From NCBI GenBank assembly GCA_046233115.1, contig JBJXHM010000002.1, positions 524,093 through 588,092 of the forward strand: a stretch of DNA of 64,000 nucleotides, in the 5' to 3' direction. A program made the position numbers and the translations under genes. Origin of the DNA: JACOMY01 sp046233115 (GTDB lineage: Bacteria; Pseudomonadota; Alphaproteobacteria; Kiloniellales; JACOMY01). The notes beneath the pieces are model-generated. The model did no database searches and was not told the DNA's origin. It worked only from the letters and a program-made list of their open reading frames with translations. Each line of letters begins with the position of its first letter. The first letter of the stretch is position 1. Below are positions 26,160 to 34,616 of this stretch, one piece after another.

Positions 26160-26267
26160 AGAGCGCGTTGCGCTCTGCCCAAGTCGGCACCGGCCCGCAC
26201 CCCCGCCCGGCCGCCCACGGAAGTATCCTGGAACTGGGCGGCCGGGCGGGGGTGCGGGCCGGTGCCG
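26160..26267. repeat. Long palindromic element, copy 2 (most intact)
   Basis: A lead-in palindrome AGAGCGC-GTT-GCGCTCT (26160-26176) is followed by a perfect 33-bp inverted repeat (26185-26217 and 26235-26267) with a 17-base loop, beginning CGGCACCGGCCCGCACCCCC. It sits between the livF stop and the PaaK-like gene start on the minus strand. Confidence 0.88.
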
Positions 26268-26284
26268 TGAATCTAACCACGCCT

Positions 26285-27127
26285 CTAGGCCAGCCAGCGC
26301 TTGCGTCGCTTGTAGTGCTTGACGTCGCGATAGCTCTTGCGGCCGGCGGCCGAGAGCCCGAGGTAGAACTCCTTGACGTCCTCGTTGCTGGCCAGCGCCT
26401 TGGCCTCGCCGTCCATGACCACGCGGCCGTTCTCCAGGATGTAGCCGTAGCTGGCGTACTTCAGTGCGACCGAGGTGTTCTGCTCGGCCAGCAGGAAGGT
26501 CACGCCCTCACCCTGGTTCAGTTGCTTCACCGTCTCGAAGATGCCCTCGACAAGCTGCGGGGCCAGGCCCATGGAGGGCTCGTCGAGCAGGATCATCGAG
26601 GGGCGGCTCATCAGCGCCCGGCCGATGGCGCACATCTGCTGCTCGCCGCCCGAGGTGTAGCCGGCCAGACTGCCGCGCCGCTCCTTCAGCCGCGGGAAAT
26701 AGCGATAGACCATCTCCAGGTCGCGGCTGACAGCGCCCTTGCCGTCGCGCCGGGTATAGGCGCCGGTCAGGAGATTCTCTTCGATCGTCAGGTGGCCGAA
26801 GCAGTGGCGCCCCTCCATCACCTGGATCACGCCCCTGCGGACCAGCTCGTGCGGGGTCAGCGCATCGATGCGCGCGCCGTTGAAATGGATCGAGCCCTTG
26901 GTGACCTCGCCGCGCTCAGCGCGCAGCAGGTTGGAGATGGCCTTCAGGGTGGTGGTCTTGCCGGCACCGTTGGCACCGAGCAGGGCGACCACGCCGCGTT
27001 CCGGCACGCTGAGCGACACGCCCTTCAGAACCAGGATGACGTGGTTATAGATCACCTCGATGTTCTGAACGCTGAGCAGCGTGTCCTGCGCCGTCTCTGC
27101 TTGCACTGGCTCTGCTGCCTGCGCCAT
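26285..27127 (-). CDS. livF: LivF-type ABC ATPase
   Basis: A 280-residue ATPase of a branched-chain (HAAT family) importer. Walker A LLGANGAGKTTTLKAI, signature YTSGGEQQMCAIGRALM, Walker B MILLDEPSMGLAP and the switch region LLAEQNTSVALKYA are complete. The LivF subfamily is supported by the length and by the partner LivG gene in the cluster. MAQAAEP at 27127 is chosen; the longer frame starts in the intergenic hairpin region. It lies 64 bases after the binding-protein gene. Confidence 0.88.
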   Translation of the reverse strand: MAQAAEPVQAETAQDTLLSVQNIEVIYNHVILVLKGVSLSVPERGVVALLGANGAGKTTTLKAISNLLRAERGEVTKGSIHFNGARIDALTPHELVRRGVIQVMEGRHCFGHLTIEENLLTGAYTRRDGKGAVSRDLEMVYRYFPRLKERRGSLAGYTSGGEQQMCAIGRALMSRPSMILLDEPSMGLAPQLVEGIFETVKQLNQGEGVTFLLAEQNTSVALKYASYGYILENGRVVMDGEAKALASNEDVKEFYLGLSAAGRKSYRDVKHYKRRKRWLA

Positions 27128-27156
27128 CTGCCTCACCTTTTTGAAAGGGATGAGGA

Positions 27157-27181
27157 GCGGGCGGGGAGGCTCCCCGCCCGC
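27157..27181 (-). terminator. GC-rich hairpin after the binding-protein gene
   Basis: Perfect 11-bp stem GCGGGCGGGGA/TCCCCGCCCGC with a 3-base loop, between the binding-protein stop and livF start. Such hairpins often protect the upstream mRNA and reduce expression of downstream ATPase genes, allowing more binding protein than transporter. Confidence 0.6.
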
Positions 27182-27191
27182 GCCGGTCGGG

Positions 27192-28520
27192 TTACTGGTT
27201 CTCGTCGCAGTTCCGCGGGGTGATGCCGTTCTCCTTGGCATACTGTTCCGCGGAGGCCTCGTAGGCCGGCCAGAGCTCATCGCGGTTGGGGTCGATGAAG
27301 CCGGTGATGGCCGACCACTTCTCGCCGTCCCACTGCTGCACCAGCGCGGAGCCGCCACCTTCGTGGTTGGCGCAGGAGAGCGCGACCGGACCCATCAGGC
27401 CCTCGAACCCGGCCTCCTTGATCCGATCGGCGGTGATGACGAGATGGTCGAAGCCCCACTGCACCTCTTCGCCGGTCAGAGGGCGCTGGCCGTACTTCTC
27501 CTGTGCAGTGCGGATCGCCTCGGTGACGAAGAAGCCGTTCACCACGCCGCGGTTATAGAGGACCGTGCCGATGTTGGCGCCGTCGGTGGCGCCCTTGCCG
27601 GCCTCATTGAGGGCAAGCAGTTCCTGCACCACCGGGGAATCGGTGCCGACGCCGGTGATGTTCAGAGACTTGTAGCCCTTCGCCGCCTCTTTCGCCGGCA
27701 GCACGTCGGCCTCGGCTCCCGACCACCAGATGCCGATGAAGTGGTCCATCGGAAAGCCGACGGAGGCGGCCTCCTTGACTGCGGTCGCGTTCATCACGCC
27801 CCAGCCCCACATGAAGACGTAGTCGGGACGGATCTGGCGGCCAATGCGCAGCCAGGTGGCCTTCTGCTCCAGGCCCGGGTGGGCGACCGGGAAGAGTGAG
27901 AGCTCGTAGCCCTCTTGCTTGGCCAGACGCTCAAGGGTCGAGATCGGCTCCTTGCCGTAGGCGCTGTCGTGATAGACCAGCGCGATCTTCTTGCCCTGGA
28001 GGCTGCCGCCTTCCTGCTCCTTGGCGTACTGCACCATCACGTCGGCACCTGCCCAATAGGTGATGGGGGCGGTGTAGACGTAGGGGAAGACCGAGCCGTC
28101 CGAGGCATCGGCGCGACCGTAGCCCATCGAGAGGATCGGGATCTTATCCTGCGTGGCGCGGCCGATCAGGGCGTAGGTGATGCCGGTCGAGTAGGGGTTG
28201 ATCACGGTCGCCCCGGTGGAGCCGCCGCCCTTGAGACGCTCGTAGCACTCGACGCCCTTGTCGGTGTTGTACTCGGTCTCGCACTCTTCCCACGTCAGCG
28301 TCACGCCGCCGATGCCGCCGAGCTTCTCGTTGACGTAGTTGTAGTAGTCCTCGAATCCGTCCGCGAGCGGCGTGCCGTTCGGCGCGTAGGGACCGGTGCG
28401 ATAGACCAGCAGCGGCAGGAACTGGCTGCCTTCCGCCGAGGCCGGGGTCATCGGCGCCGCGGTCGCGGCGACGGACAAAGCGACGGCTGCAGCCGCCCAT
28501 TTCAGGGACTTAAGACCCAT
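27192..28520 (-). CDS. HAAT-family periplasmic binding protein
   Basis: A 442-residue secreted solute-binding protein with a signal peptide (about 1-28, ending ASAEG). The start at 28520 follows GGGAGGA. It belongs to the leucine/amide binding-protein type with two lobes. HAAT domains are shown by LPLLVYRTGPYAPNG, KIALVYHDSAYGKEPISTLERLAKQEGYEL and FPMDHFIGIWWSGAEAD. It is longer than typical LivJ/LivK. Together with the ligases this suggests an aromatic or fatty acid substrate, not an amino acid, but that is inference. Confidence 0.88.
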   Translation of the reverse strand: MGLKSLKWAAAAVALSVAATAAPMTPASAEGSQFLPLLVYRTGPYAPNGTPLADGFEDYYNYVNEKLGGIGGVTLTWEECETEYNTDKGVECYERLKGGGSTGATVINPYSTGITYALIGRATQDKIPILSMGYGRADASDGSVFPYVYTAPITYWAGADVMVQYAKEQEGGSLQGKKIALVYHDSAYGKEPISTLERLAKQEGYELSLFPVAHPGLEQKATWLRIGRQIRPDYVFMWGWGVMNATAVKEAASVGFPMDHFIGIWWSGAEADVLPAKEAAKGYKSLNITGVGTDSPVVQELLALNEAGKGATDGANIGTVLYNRGVVNGFFVTEAIRTAQEKYGQRPLTGEEVQWGFDHLVITADRIKEAGFEGLMGPVALSCANHEGGGSALVQQWDGEKWSAITGFIDPNRDELWPAYEASAEQYAKENGITPRNCDENQ

Positions 28521-28642
28521 CAGTTCAAATCCTCCCATCTTCTGGGCCGGGTTGCCCCGACCCTTTTCGACGCCCGTGATGCTGTCTTGTTCTTTGCCGG
28601 GCGCGGCGCCCATCGCCCGGCGGTATCTTGGTTCCTTGAAGC

Positions 28643-29722
28643 CTAATAGGGGAAAGGCCAAAGGCGAAGCTTCTCCTTCGCGATCTGCCAGAGCCGGGCC
28701 AGGCCGTGCGGCTCGACGATCAGGAAGAAGATGATGAGTGCGCCGAACACGATGAGACGCAGGTGGGAGACCAGCTCGACCGAGACCGAGATCCCCAGCA
28801 TGGCCGGCAGGTTATCCAGCAGGATCGGCAGCAGCACGATGAAGGCCGCGCCCAGGAAGGAGCCCATGATCGAGCCCAGCCCACCGATGATGATCATGAA
28901 GAGCACCTCGAAGGAGCGGTTGATCTCGAAGGCCAGCGCCTCCACCGAGCCGGAGTAGGTGAAAGCCCAGAGCGCGCCGGAGACGCCGATGAAGAAGGAG
29001 CTGACGGCAAAGGCCGAGAGCTTGGCGATCATCGGCCGGATGCCGATGATCTCGGCGGCGATGTCCATGTCGCGGATCGCCATCCAGGTACGGCCGATGC
29101 GGCTGCGCACCATGTTCTTGGCCATCAGCGCCAGGAAGGAGACCAGCACCAGCAGGAAGACGTACTTGTACTCCGGAGGCGCGGAGGAGCCGGTGACGGT
29201 CACGTTGCCGAAGACCTCGCGCGGCGGGGCCGAGATCACGCCCGAAGCGCTGTGGTTGGTCCACCAGCCGAACTTGTTGAACATCCAGATCAGGAAGAAC
29301 TGCGCGGCCAGGGTCGCGACCGCCAGATAGAAGCCCTTGATCCTGAGCGACGGCAGCCCGAAGAGCACCCCGACCAGGGCCGAGCCCAGGCCTGCCAGCA
29401 GGAAGACGATCAGGATGTTCATCTCCGGCATCGCCGTGGTCAGCTTGTAGCTGAAGAAGGCGCCGCAGGCCATGAAGCCGCCGGTACCGAGGCTGAGCTG
29501 GCCGCAATAGCCGGTCAGGATGTTGAGGCCGAGTGCGGCCAGCGAGAAGATCAAGAAGGGGATCAGGACCGAGTTCAGCCAGTAGGTCGAGGCGACGAAG
29601 GGCACCACGAAGAGGCCGATGGCCAGCAGGACCAGGATCCCGATCTTGTCCTGGCGGATCGGAAAGATGGCCTGGTCGGCAGCGTAGCTGGCCTTGAACT
29701 GGCCTGCCTCACGATAGAGCAT
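28643..29722 (-). CDS. livM: LivM-type ABC permease
   Basis: A 359-residue membrane permease with about eight to ten hydrophobic helices. LGLNILTGYCGQLSLGTGGFMACGAFFSYKL is the family signature near the N-terminal half. GRTWMAIRDMDIAAEIIGI contains the coupling segment, and GGLGSIMGSFLGAAFIVLLP follows. It partners LivH as the heterodimeric channel of the importer. Spacing to livH is 6 bases. Confidence 0.9.
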   Translation of the reverse strand: MLYREAGQFKASYAADQAIFPIRQDKIGILVLLAIGLFVVPFVASTYWLNSVLIPFLIFSLAALGLNILTGYCGQLSLGTGGFMACGAFFSYKLTTAMPEMNILIVFLLAGLGSALVGVLFGLPSLRIKGFYLAVATLAAQFFLIWMFNKFGWWTNHSASGVISAPPREVFGNVTVTGSSAPPEYKYVFLLVLVSFLALMAKNMVRSRIGRTWMAIRDMDIAAEIIGIRPMIAKLSAFAVSSFFIGVSGALWAFTYSGSVEALAFEINRSFEVLFMIIIGGLGSIMGSFLGAAFIVLLPILLDNLPAMLGISVSVELVSHLRLIVFGALIIFFLIVEPHGLARLWQIAKEKLRLWPFPY

Positions 29723-29728
29723 CTTGCC

Positions 29729-30742
29729 TCAAACCCTCTCGATGATGCGCTCGCCGAACAGTCCCTGCGGCCGGAACAGCAGGAAGCCCATGGCCAGCAT
29801 GTAGGCGAACCAGTCCTGGATGGCGCCGCCGAAGAGCGGGCCGATGAAGACCTCTCCCACCTGCTCGGCGGCACCGACGATCAGGCCGCCGATGATGGCG
29901 CCGGGGATCGAGGTGAAGCCGCCCAGGATCAGCACCGGCAAGGCTTTCAGCGCGATCAGTGACAGCGAGAACTGCACGCCGAGCGACGAGCCCCACATGA
30001 CGCCGGCGACCAGTGCTACGATGCCGGCCACAGACCAGACGATGGCCCAGATGGTTTTCAGCGGAATGCCGACCGAAAGCGCCGCCTGGTGGTCGTCGGC
30101 GACCGCGCGCAGCGCGCGCCCGACCTTGGTGTACTGGAACAGCACGGCCAGCAGCGCCACCATCAGGGCGCCGACGACGGCAGCCACGATCTCGGTCGGG
30201 TCGAGGTACATGCCGTTCGGCAACAGGCTGCCCTGGAAGGCCACGATCGGCTGGTGCGAGATGCCGATGTCCAGCGCCTTCACGTTGGAGCCCCAGATCA
30301 ACTGTCCGGTGCCGTCCAGCACGAAGAAGATCCCGATCGTCGCCATGAAGAGGATGATGTGTTCCTGGTTCACCATGGGGCGCAGGACCACCCGCTCGAT
30401 CAGCATGGCGACGATGATCATCACGATGGCGGCCAGGATGAAGGCCAGGATCCAGTGCAGCCCCAGCTCGATGAAGCCCACCATGGCGAGGGCTGCGAAG
30501 AGCACCATGGCGCCCTGGGCGAAGTTGAAGATCGACGAGGCCTTGAAGATGAGCACGAAGCCCAGCGCCACCAGGGCGTACATCACGCCCTGCAGCAGGC
30601 CCTTGACCACGACCTCGGCATAGAAATCCCAGGCGAAGAAGACGTCCGGATCGACCTGGGACAGGAGCTGAAGCAGGAAACCGACCAGGGGGATCGAGCC
30701 CAGGCCGGCGACGACGGTGATGAGGACGGTGCGTAGGTTCAT
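29729..30742 (-). CDS. livH: LivH-type ABC permease
   Basis: A 337-residue membrane permease. GVMYALVALGFVLIFKASSIFNFAQGAMVLF is the conserved LivH block and GRALRAVADDHQAALSVGI is the coupling segment. GGFTSIPGAIIGGLIVG is near the end. It is shorter than LivM, as usual. It is the second channel subunit of the cluster. Confidence 0.9.
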   Translation of the reverse strand: MNLRTVLITVVAGLGSIPLVGFLLQLLSQVDPDVFFAWDFYAEVVVKGLLQGVMYALVALGFVLIFKASSIFNFAQGAMVLFAALAMVGFIELGLHWILAFILAAIVMIIVAMLIERVVLRPMVNQEHIILFMATIGIFFVLDGTGQLIWGSNVKALDIGISHQPIVAFQGSLLPNGMYLDPTEIVAAVVGALMVALLAVLFQYTKVGRALRAVADDHQAALSVGIPLKTIWAIVWSVAGIVALVAGVMWGSSLGVQFSLSLIALKALPVLILGGFTSIPGAIIGGLIVGAAEQVGEVFIGPLFGGAIQDWFAYMLAMGFLLFRPQGLFGERIIERV

Positions 30743-30763
30743 GGTCTTGCTCCGCCTTCCCCG

Positions 30764-31696
30764 CTAGTGGGCCACGCCCAGGTAGGCGTCGATCACCTCC
30801 TGGTCGCTGCGCACCTCGTCCGGCGGTCCGTCCGCCAGCTTACGTCCGTAGTCGAGCACCACCACCCGGTCGGAGATGTCCATCACCACGCCCATGTCGT
30901 GCTCGATCAATGCGATGGTGGTGCCGAACTCCTCGTTCACGTCGAGGATGAAGCGGGACATGTCCTCCTTCTCCTCCACGTTCATGCCGGCCATGGGCTC
31001 GTCCAGCAGCAGCAGCTCCGGCTCCATCGCCAGGGCCCGGGCCAGCTCCACCCGCTTCTGCAGGCCGTAGGGCAGGCGGCCCACCGGCGTCTTGCGGATC
31101 GCCTGGATCTCCAGGAAGTCGATGATCTCCTCGCAGAAGGCGCGCTGGCGGATCTCCTCCTTCTCGTTTGGCCCCCAGTAGAGGCACTGGGTGACGAAAT
31201 CGAGCGCGCCGGCGCCGAGGGCCAGCAGGTGGTCCAGCCCCCAGACCCCGGTTTCCGGGGCCCGCAGGTTGTGCATCTTCAAGAGCCGCCCGGTCATGAT
31301 GTTGTCCAGGGTCGACATGCCTCGGAACAGCGCCACGTTCTGGAAGGTGCGTGCGATCCCCTGCGCGGCCGCCATGTGCGGGCGCATGGCGCTGCGGACC
31401 TTGCCCTTGTAGGTGATGGTGCCTTCCTGCGGATGATAGAAGCCGTTGATCACGTTCAGCATCGAGGTCTTGCCGGCACCGTTCGGCCCGATGATGGCGC
31501 GGATCTCGTGCTCCAGCACGTTGAAGGAGATGTTGGTCAGCGCCTTCACCCCGCCGAAGGAGAGCGAGATGCTGTCCATGGTCAGGAGCGGTGGACCGAA
31601 GACGCGCGGCGGATGGATGATGCTCTTCGGATCGGCCGCGGCCGCCGCCGATGCTCCTGCCCCTGCCCCTGGCGGTGGGGCCGCGGTCTCGCTCAT
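30764..31696 (-). CDS. livG: LivG-type ABC ATPase
   Basis: A 310-residue ATPase with Walker A GPNGAGKTSMLNVI, signature LPYGLQKRVELARALA, Walker B LLLLDEPMAGMNVEE and switch IEHDMG. A long insertion between Walker A and the signature (about residues 140-190, including GVWGLDHLLALGAGALDFV) is larger than in standard LivG. An Ala/Pro-rich N-terminal tail of about 30 residues precedes the domain. It lies between livH and the acyl-CoA ligase gene. Confidence 0.88.
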   Translation of the reverse strand: MSETAAPPPGAGAGASAAAAADPKSIIHPPRVFGPPLLTMDSISLSFGGVKALTNISFNVLEHEIRAIIGPNGAGKTSMLNVINGFYHPQEGTITYKGKVRSAMRPHMAAAQGIARTFQNVALFRGMSTLDNIMTGRLLKMHNLRAPETGVWGLDHLLALGAGALDFVTQCLYWGPNEKEEIRQRAFCEEIIDFLEIQAIRKTPVGRLPYGLQKRVELARALAMEPELLLLDEPMAGMNVEEKEDMSRFILDVNEEFGTTIALIEHDMGVVMDISDRVVVLDYGRKLADGPPDEVRSDQEVIDAYLGVAH

Positions 31697-31728
31697 GATG
31701 CCACCTGCCTTCCTGCTGCCGACATGGG

Positions 31729-33678
31729 TCAGGCCGCCTTGCGTGCTGTCGTCGCATCGTCGAGATCGACGATTTCCAGATCTGCCTTGAGGACGCCCTG
31801 GCGGCCGTCCTCGAAGGTCACCTGGGTCTCGATGTGGCCCCGCGAGGAGCCGTCGTAGAGGGCCTCGATCAGCGGGGCGTAGCGCTCCGCGATGGTGCTA
31901 CGGCGCACCTTGCGGGTGCGGGTCAGTTCGCCGTCGTCGGCGTCCAGTTCCTTGTGCAGAATGAGGAAGCGGCGGATCTTGGTGGCGGCGAGCTGCGGGT
32001 CGCGCGTCAGGTCCGCGTTCACCTCGCGGATGTGCTCCTCGACGATCTCGCGCACCCGCGGGCTTGCCGCGAGTTCCTGGTAGCTGGCGTAGGAGACGTT
32101 GTTGCGCTCCGCCCAGCTTCCCATTGCCTCCTGGTCGATGTTGATGAAGGCGGTGACGTAGTCGCGCTGGTGACCGAAGGTCACGGCCTCCTTGATGTTG
32201 GGATAGAACTTCAGTTTGTTCTCGATGAACTTGGGCGCGAAGAGGCTGCCGTCGTTCAGGCGGCCCACGTCCTTCGCCCGGTCGATGATGCGGAGCTGCC
32301 CGTCCGGCGTCATCATCCCGGCGTCGCCGGTGTGGACCCAGCCGTCCGCGGTCTTGGTGCCGGCGGTGGCTTCGGGGTTCTTGTAGTACTCCTTGAAGAC
32401 GCCCGGGCTGCGGAACAGCACCTCGCCGTCCTCGGCCAGCTTCAGCTCGACGCCCGGGATCGGTTTGCCGACCGTGTCGGCTCGGATCTCGCCGTCCGGC
32501 TGGATGGTGATGAAGACGCTGGCCTCGGTGGAGCCGTAGAGCTGCTTCAGGTTCACTCCCAGCGCCCGATAGAACTGGAAGATCTCCGGGCCGATCGCCT
32601 CGCCGGCGGTATAGGCCAGCCGGATACGGCTGAAGCCCAGCGCATTCTTCAGCGGGCCGTAGACGAAGACTTCGCCCAGGCGGTAGGCCAGGCGCTCACC
32701 GGCGGAGACCGGCTCGCCATCCATGATTTTCTCGCCGACCCGCTTGGCTAGGTCGAGGAAGTACTTGAACCAGCGCCGCTTGAAGGCGCTGGCGTCCTCC
32801 ATCCGGATCATGACGGTGGTCAGCAGGTTCTCGAAGATGCGCGGCGGGGCGAAGAAGTATGTCGGGCCCAGCTCGCGCAGGTCCTGCATCACCGTGGCGC
32901 CGCTTTCCGGGCAGGAGACGCAGAAGCCGGCGACGTAGGACTGTCCGAAGGAGAAGACGTGATCGCCCACCCAGGCCATCGGCAGGTAGGCCATGACCTC
33001 TTCCCGGTCGGTCAGCTTCTCGAATTCCACCCCCGCCTTGGCCATGGAGATGACGTTGTCGAAGGTCAGCACCACGCCCTTGGGCTGGCCGGTGGTCCCG
33101 GAGGTGTAGAGCATGATCGAATCGTCGCTGCCCTTGGTGGCCTCGACGCCGCGTTCATAGCGGCCGGGGTCTTGGGCCAGCGCCGTACGGCCGGCCTCCA
33201 ACACCTTGGCGTAAGCGATCAGATAGTCCTGCTGGTAGTTCCTGAGGCCGCGGGCATCCTGATAGACGATGGTCTCCAGGCTGGGCACGTCGGCGCGGAT
33301 TTCCAGCAGCTTGTCGACCTGCTCCTGGTCTTCGACCACGGCGACCTTCACGCCGGCGTGCTGGACCACATAGGCCATCTCGCGCGCCACCGAGTCCTGA
33401 TAGACCGGCACGGGGACGGCCCCCAGCGCCTGGGCGGTGACCATGGTCCAGTAGAGCCGCGGGCGATTGTCGCCGACGATCAGCACCTTGTCGCCGACGC
33501 CGACGTCGAGGCCTGCCAGTCCCAGGGCGAAGGCCTTGACCTCTTCCTGCGCCTCGCGCCAGGTCCAGGTCTGCCAGATGCCGAGATCCTTCTCGCGCAT
33601 GGCCGGACGGTCACCGCGCGCCTCGGCATTGTGCCGCAGCAGCTTGGGAAAGGTATCCAGCGCTTTCGTCTCGGCCAT
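31729..33678 (-). CDS. Long-chain acyl-CoA ligase (AMP-forming)
   Basis: A 649-residue adenylate-forming ligase. Motif A3 is IMLYTSGTTGQPKGVVLTFDN. YGSTEASVF, VHTGDAGMMTPDGQLRIIDRAKDVGRLNDGS and a C-terminal catalytic Lys region are present. The variant RAKDVGRLNDGSLFAPKFIE is typical of the long FadD15-like group. First gene of the minus-strand liv cluster, 32 bases before livG. The cluster couples uptake of an acid to CoA activation; chain length is not determined. Confidence 0.87.
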   Translation of the reverse strand: MAETKALDTFPKLLRHNAEARGDRPAMREKDLGIWQTWTWREAQEEVKAFALGLAGLDVGVGDKVLIVGDNRPRLYWTMVTAQALGAVPVPVYQDSVAREMAYVVQHAGVKVAVVEDQEQVDKLLEIRADVPSLETIVYQDARGLRNYQQDYLIAYAKVLEAGRTALAQDPGRYERGVEATKGSDDSIMLYTSGTTGQPKGVVLTFDNVISMAKAGVEFEKLTDREEVMAYLPMAWVGDHVFSFGQSYVAGFCVSCPESGATVMQDLRELGPTYFFAPPRIFENLLTTVMIRMEDASAFKRRWFKYFLDLAKRVGEKIMDGEPVSAGERLAYRLGEVFVYGPLKNALGFSRIRLAYTAGEAIGPEIFQFYRALGVNLKQLYGSTEASVFITIQPDGEIRADTVGKPIPGVELKLAEDGEVLFRSPGVFKEYYKNPEATAGTKTADGWVHTGDAGMMTPDGQLRIIDRAKDVGRLNDGSLFAPKFIENKLKFYPNIKEAVTFGHQRDYVTAFINIDQEAMGSWAERNNVSYASYQELAASPRVREIVEEHIREVNADLTRDPQLAATKIRRFLILHKELDADDGELTRTRKVRRSTIAERYAPLIEALYDGSSRGHIETQVTFEDGRQGVLKADLEIVDLDDATTARKAA

Positions 33679-34218
33679 GGTCTAGCCGTCCTCCCGTTCG
33701 ATCGCCCGCGGGATGCGGAGTCGGGAGATCAGACGCCAAAGCGCGCTCGGCACGGCGATAGGGCCCAGGGCCACCCAAAGGGGGGAACCCAGGGCTGGAA
33801 CCGGTGTTGCAAGCCACCCTCGGCGCGGCATGAGCCTCCCAGAACCGCTCATCTTTTTATTTGCCGCAAAGCTTAGTCTAGCTAGCTAGCGGTAAAGCTC
33901 GCGCTGGTCAAGCGGACCTGCGATCTGGCCTTTGAGGTGCAGACGATCAGACAATGCGATGGTCCGACAGTCGGCGTGCAGTCGTCATTTACGGAAAGGC
34001 CCCTGACCGAAAGTCGTGCCTTGCTCGAAACCAAAGACTCGAGGCGGGGGAGCCCCTGTGTCTGGGATTCTTCATCGGTCAAGATATATGACCTATTTCC
34101 TGATAACCTTGGCGGGCGCCCTTGTAGCGGGTGATTTGTGCCTATGAATCGAAAGAGCCTGCCGGGCGCTCTGCCCGACAGGCTCTCGGCGAAGGACCGC
34201 TGTTCCGGAGGCGCCCGA
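33679..34218. other. Intergenic stretch upstream of the ligase cluster
   Basis: About 540 bases without a supported gene. It should contain the promoter of the liv/ligase cluster. A short CTAG repeat (CTAGCTAGCTAGC, 33878-33890) stands out since this tetranucleotide is uncommon in such genomes. A terminator for the DUF1127 gene lies near its right end. Small open frames here have no ribosome site. Confidence 0.5.
34155..34185 (-). terminator. Terminator of the DUF1127 gene
   Basis: Stem GAGCCTGCCGGGC/GCCCGACAGGCTC with one mismatch and a 5-base loop, 33 bases past the stop of the minus-strand DUF1127 gene. On that strand it is followed by TTTCGATTC. Confidence 0.75.
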
Positions 34219-34494
34219 TCAATGCAGGTGCCGCTCCCGGTAGCGCTGGGCCAGGATCTCGGTCACCTCGGTGAGGTCGCCGTCGAGGTAGCCGATGTCC
34301 TGCAGGATGCGCGGATCGAGCGCCGACAGGCTACGCCGGGTGGCCGCCTTGACCTGGGCATCGTGTGCCCGGATTGCCGCCCGCTTGAACCAGGCGACGA
34401 TGGCCGAGTCCTTCCACCAGGAGCGAGAGGTCGCCGCGCCGCAATCCGCAAAAGGTCCGGTCGTGGGCTGCAGGCCATGCTGTAGGGAGCTCAT
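34219..34494 (-). CDS. Small DUF1127 protein
   Basis: A 91-residue protein with a C-terminal DUF1127 motif, RRSLSALDPRILQDIGYLDGDLTEVTEIL (about residues 53-81). A helix with WWKDSAIVAWFKRAAIRAHD precedes it. There are two Cys, one at position 18. The start is MSSLQHGLQ. It lies about 100 bases downstream of a palindrome shared with the lysR-oxygenase promoter, so it may be a target of that regulator. A clear terminator follows. Confidence 0.78.
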   Translation of the reverse strand: MSSLQHGLQPTTGPFADCGAATSRSWWKDSAIVAWFKRAAIRAHDAQVKAATRRSLSALDPRILQDIGYLDGDLTEVTEILAQRYRERHLH

Positions 34495-34595
34495 GATCGC
34501 TTTTCCTTCCTTGTCTCACGCCGCGATCGGCGGCGTCGTCTGACCAGCAATCTGCGGTCGGAAGGCAGGAAATGCTAACGAAAGAGCCACAAGGA

Positions 34596-34616
34596 CACTT
34601 GAGCAGCGTTCAAGTG
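34596..34616. promoter_or_regulatory. LysR-type operator, site A
   Basis: A 21-base dyad CACTTGA-N7-TCAAGTG with a T-N11-A core, overlapping the lysR stop codon (34610-34612) and about 100 bases upstream of the DUF1127 start. Site B differs at one position over 19 bases. Confidence 0.7.

Noticed and set aside
33882..34134. Short frames on both strands between the ligase cluster and the DUF1127 gene
   Set aside because: Mutually antisense, no start signal and no recognisable domain.
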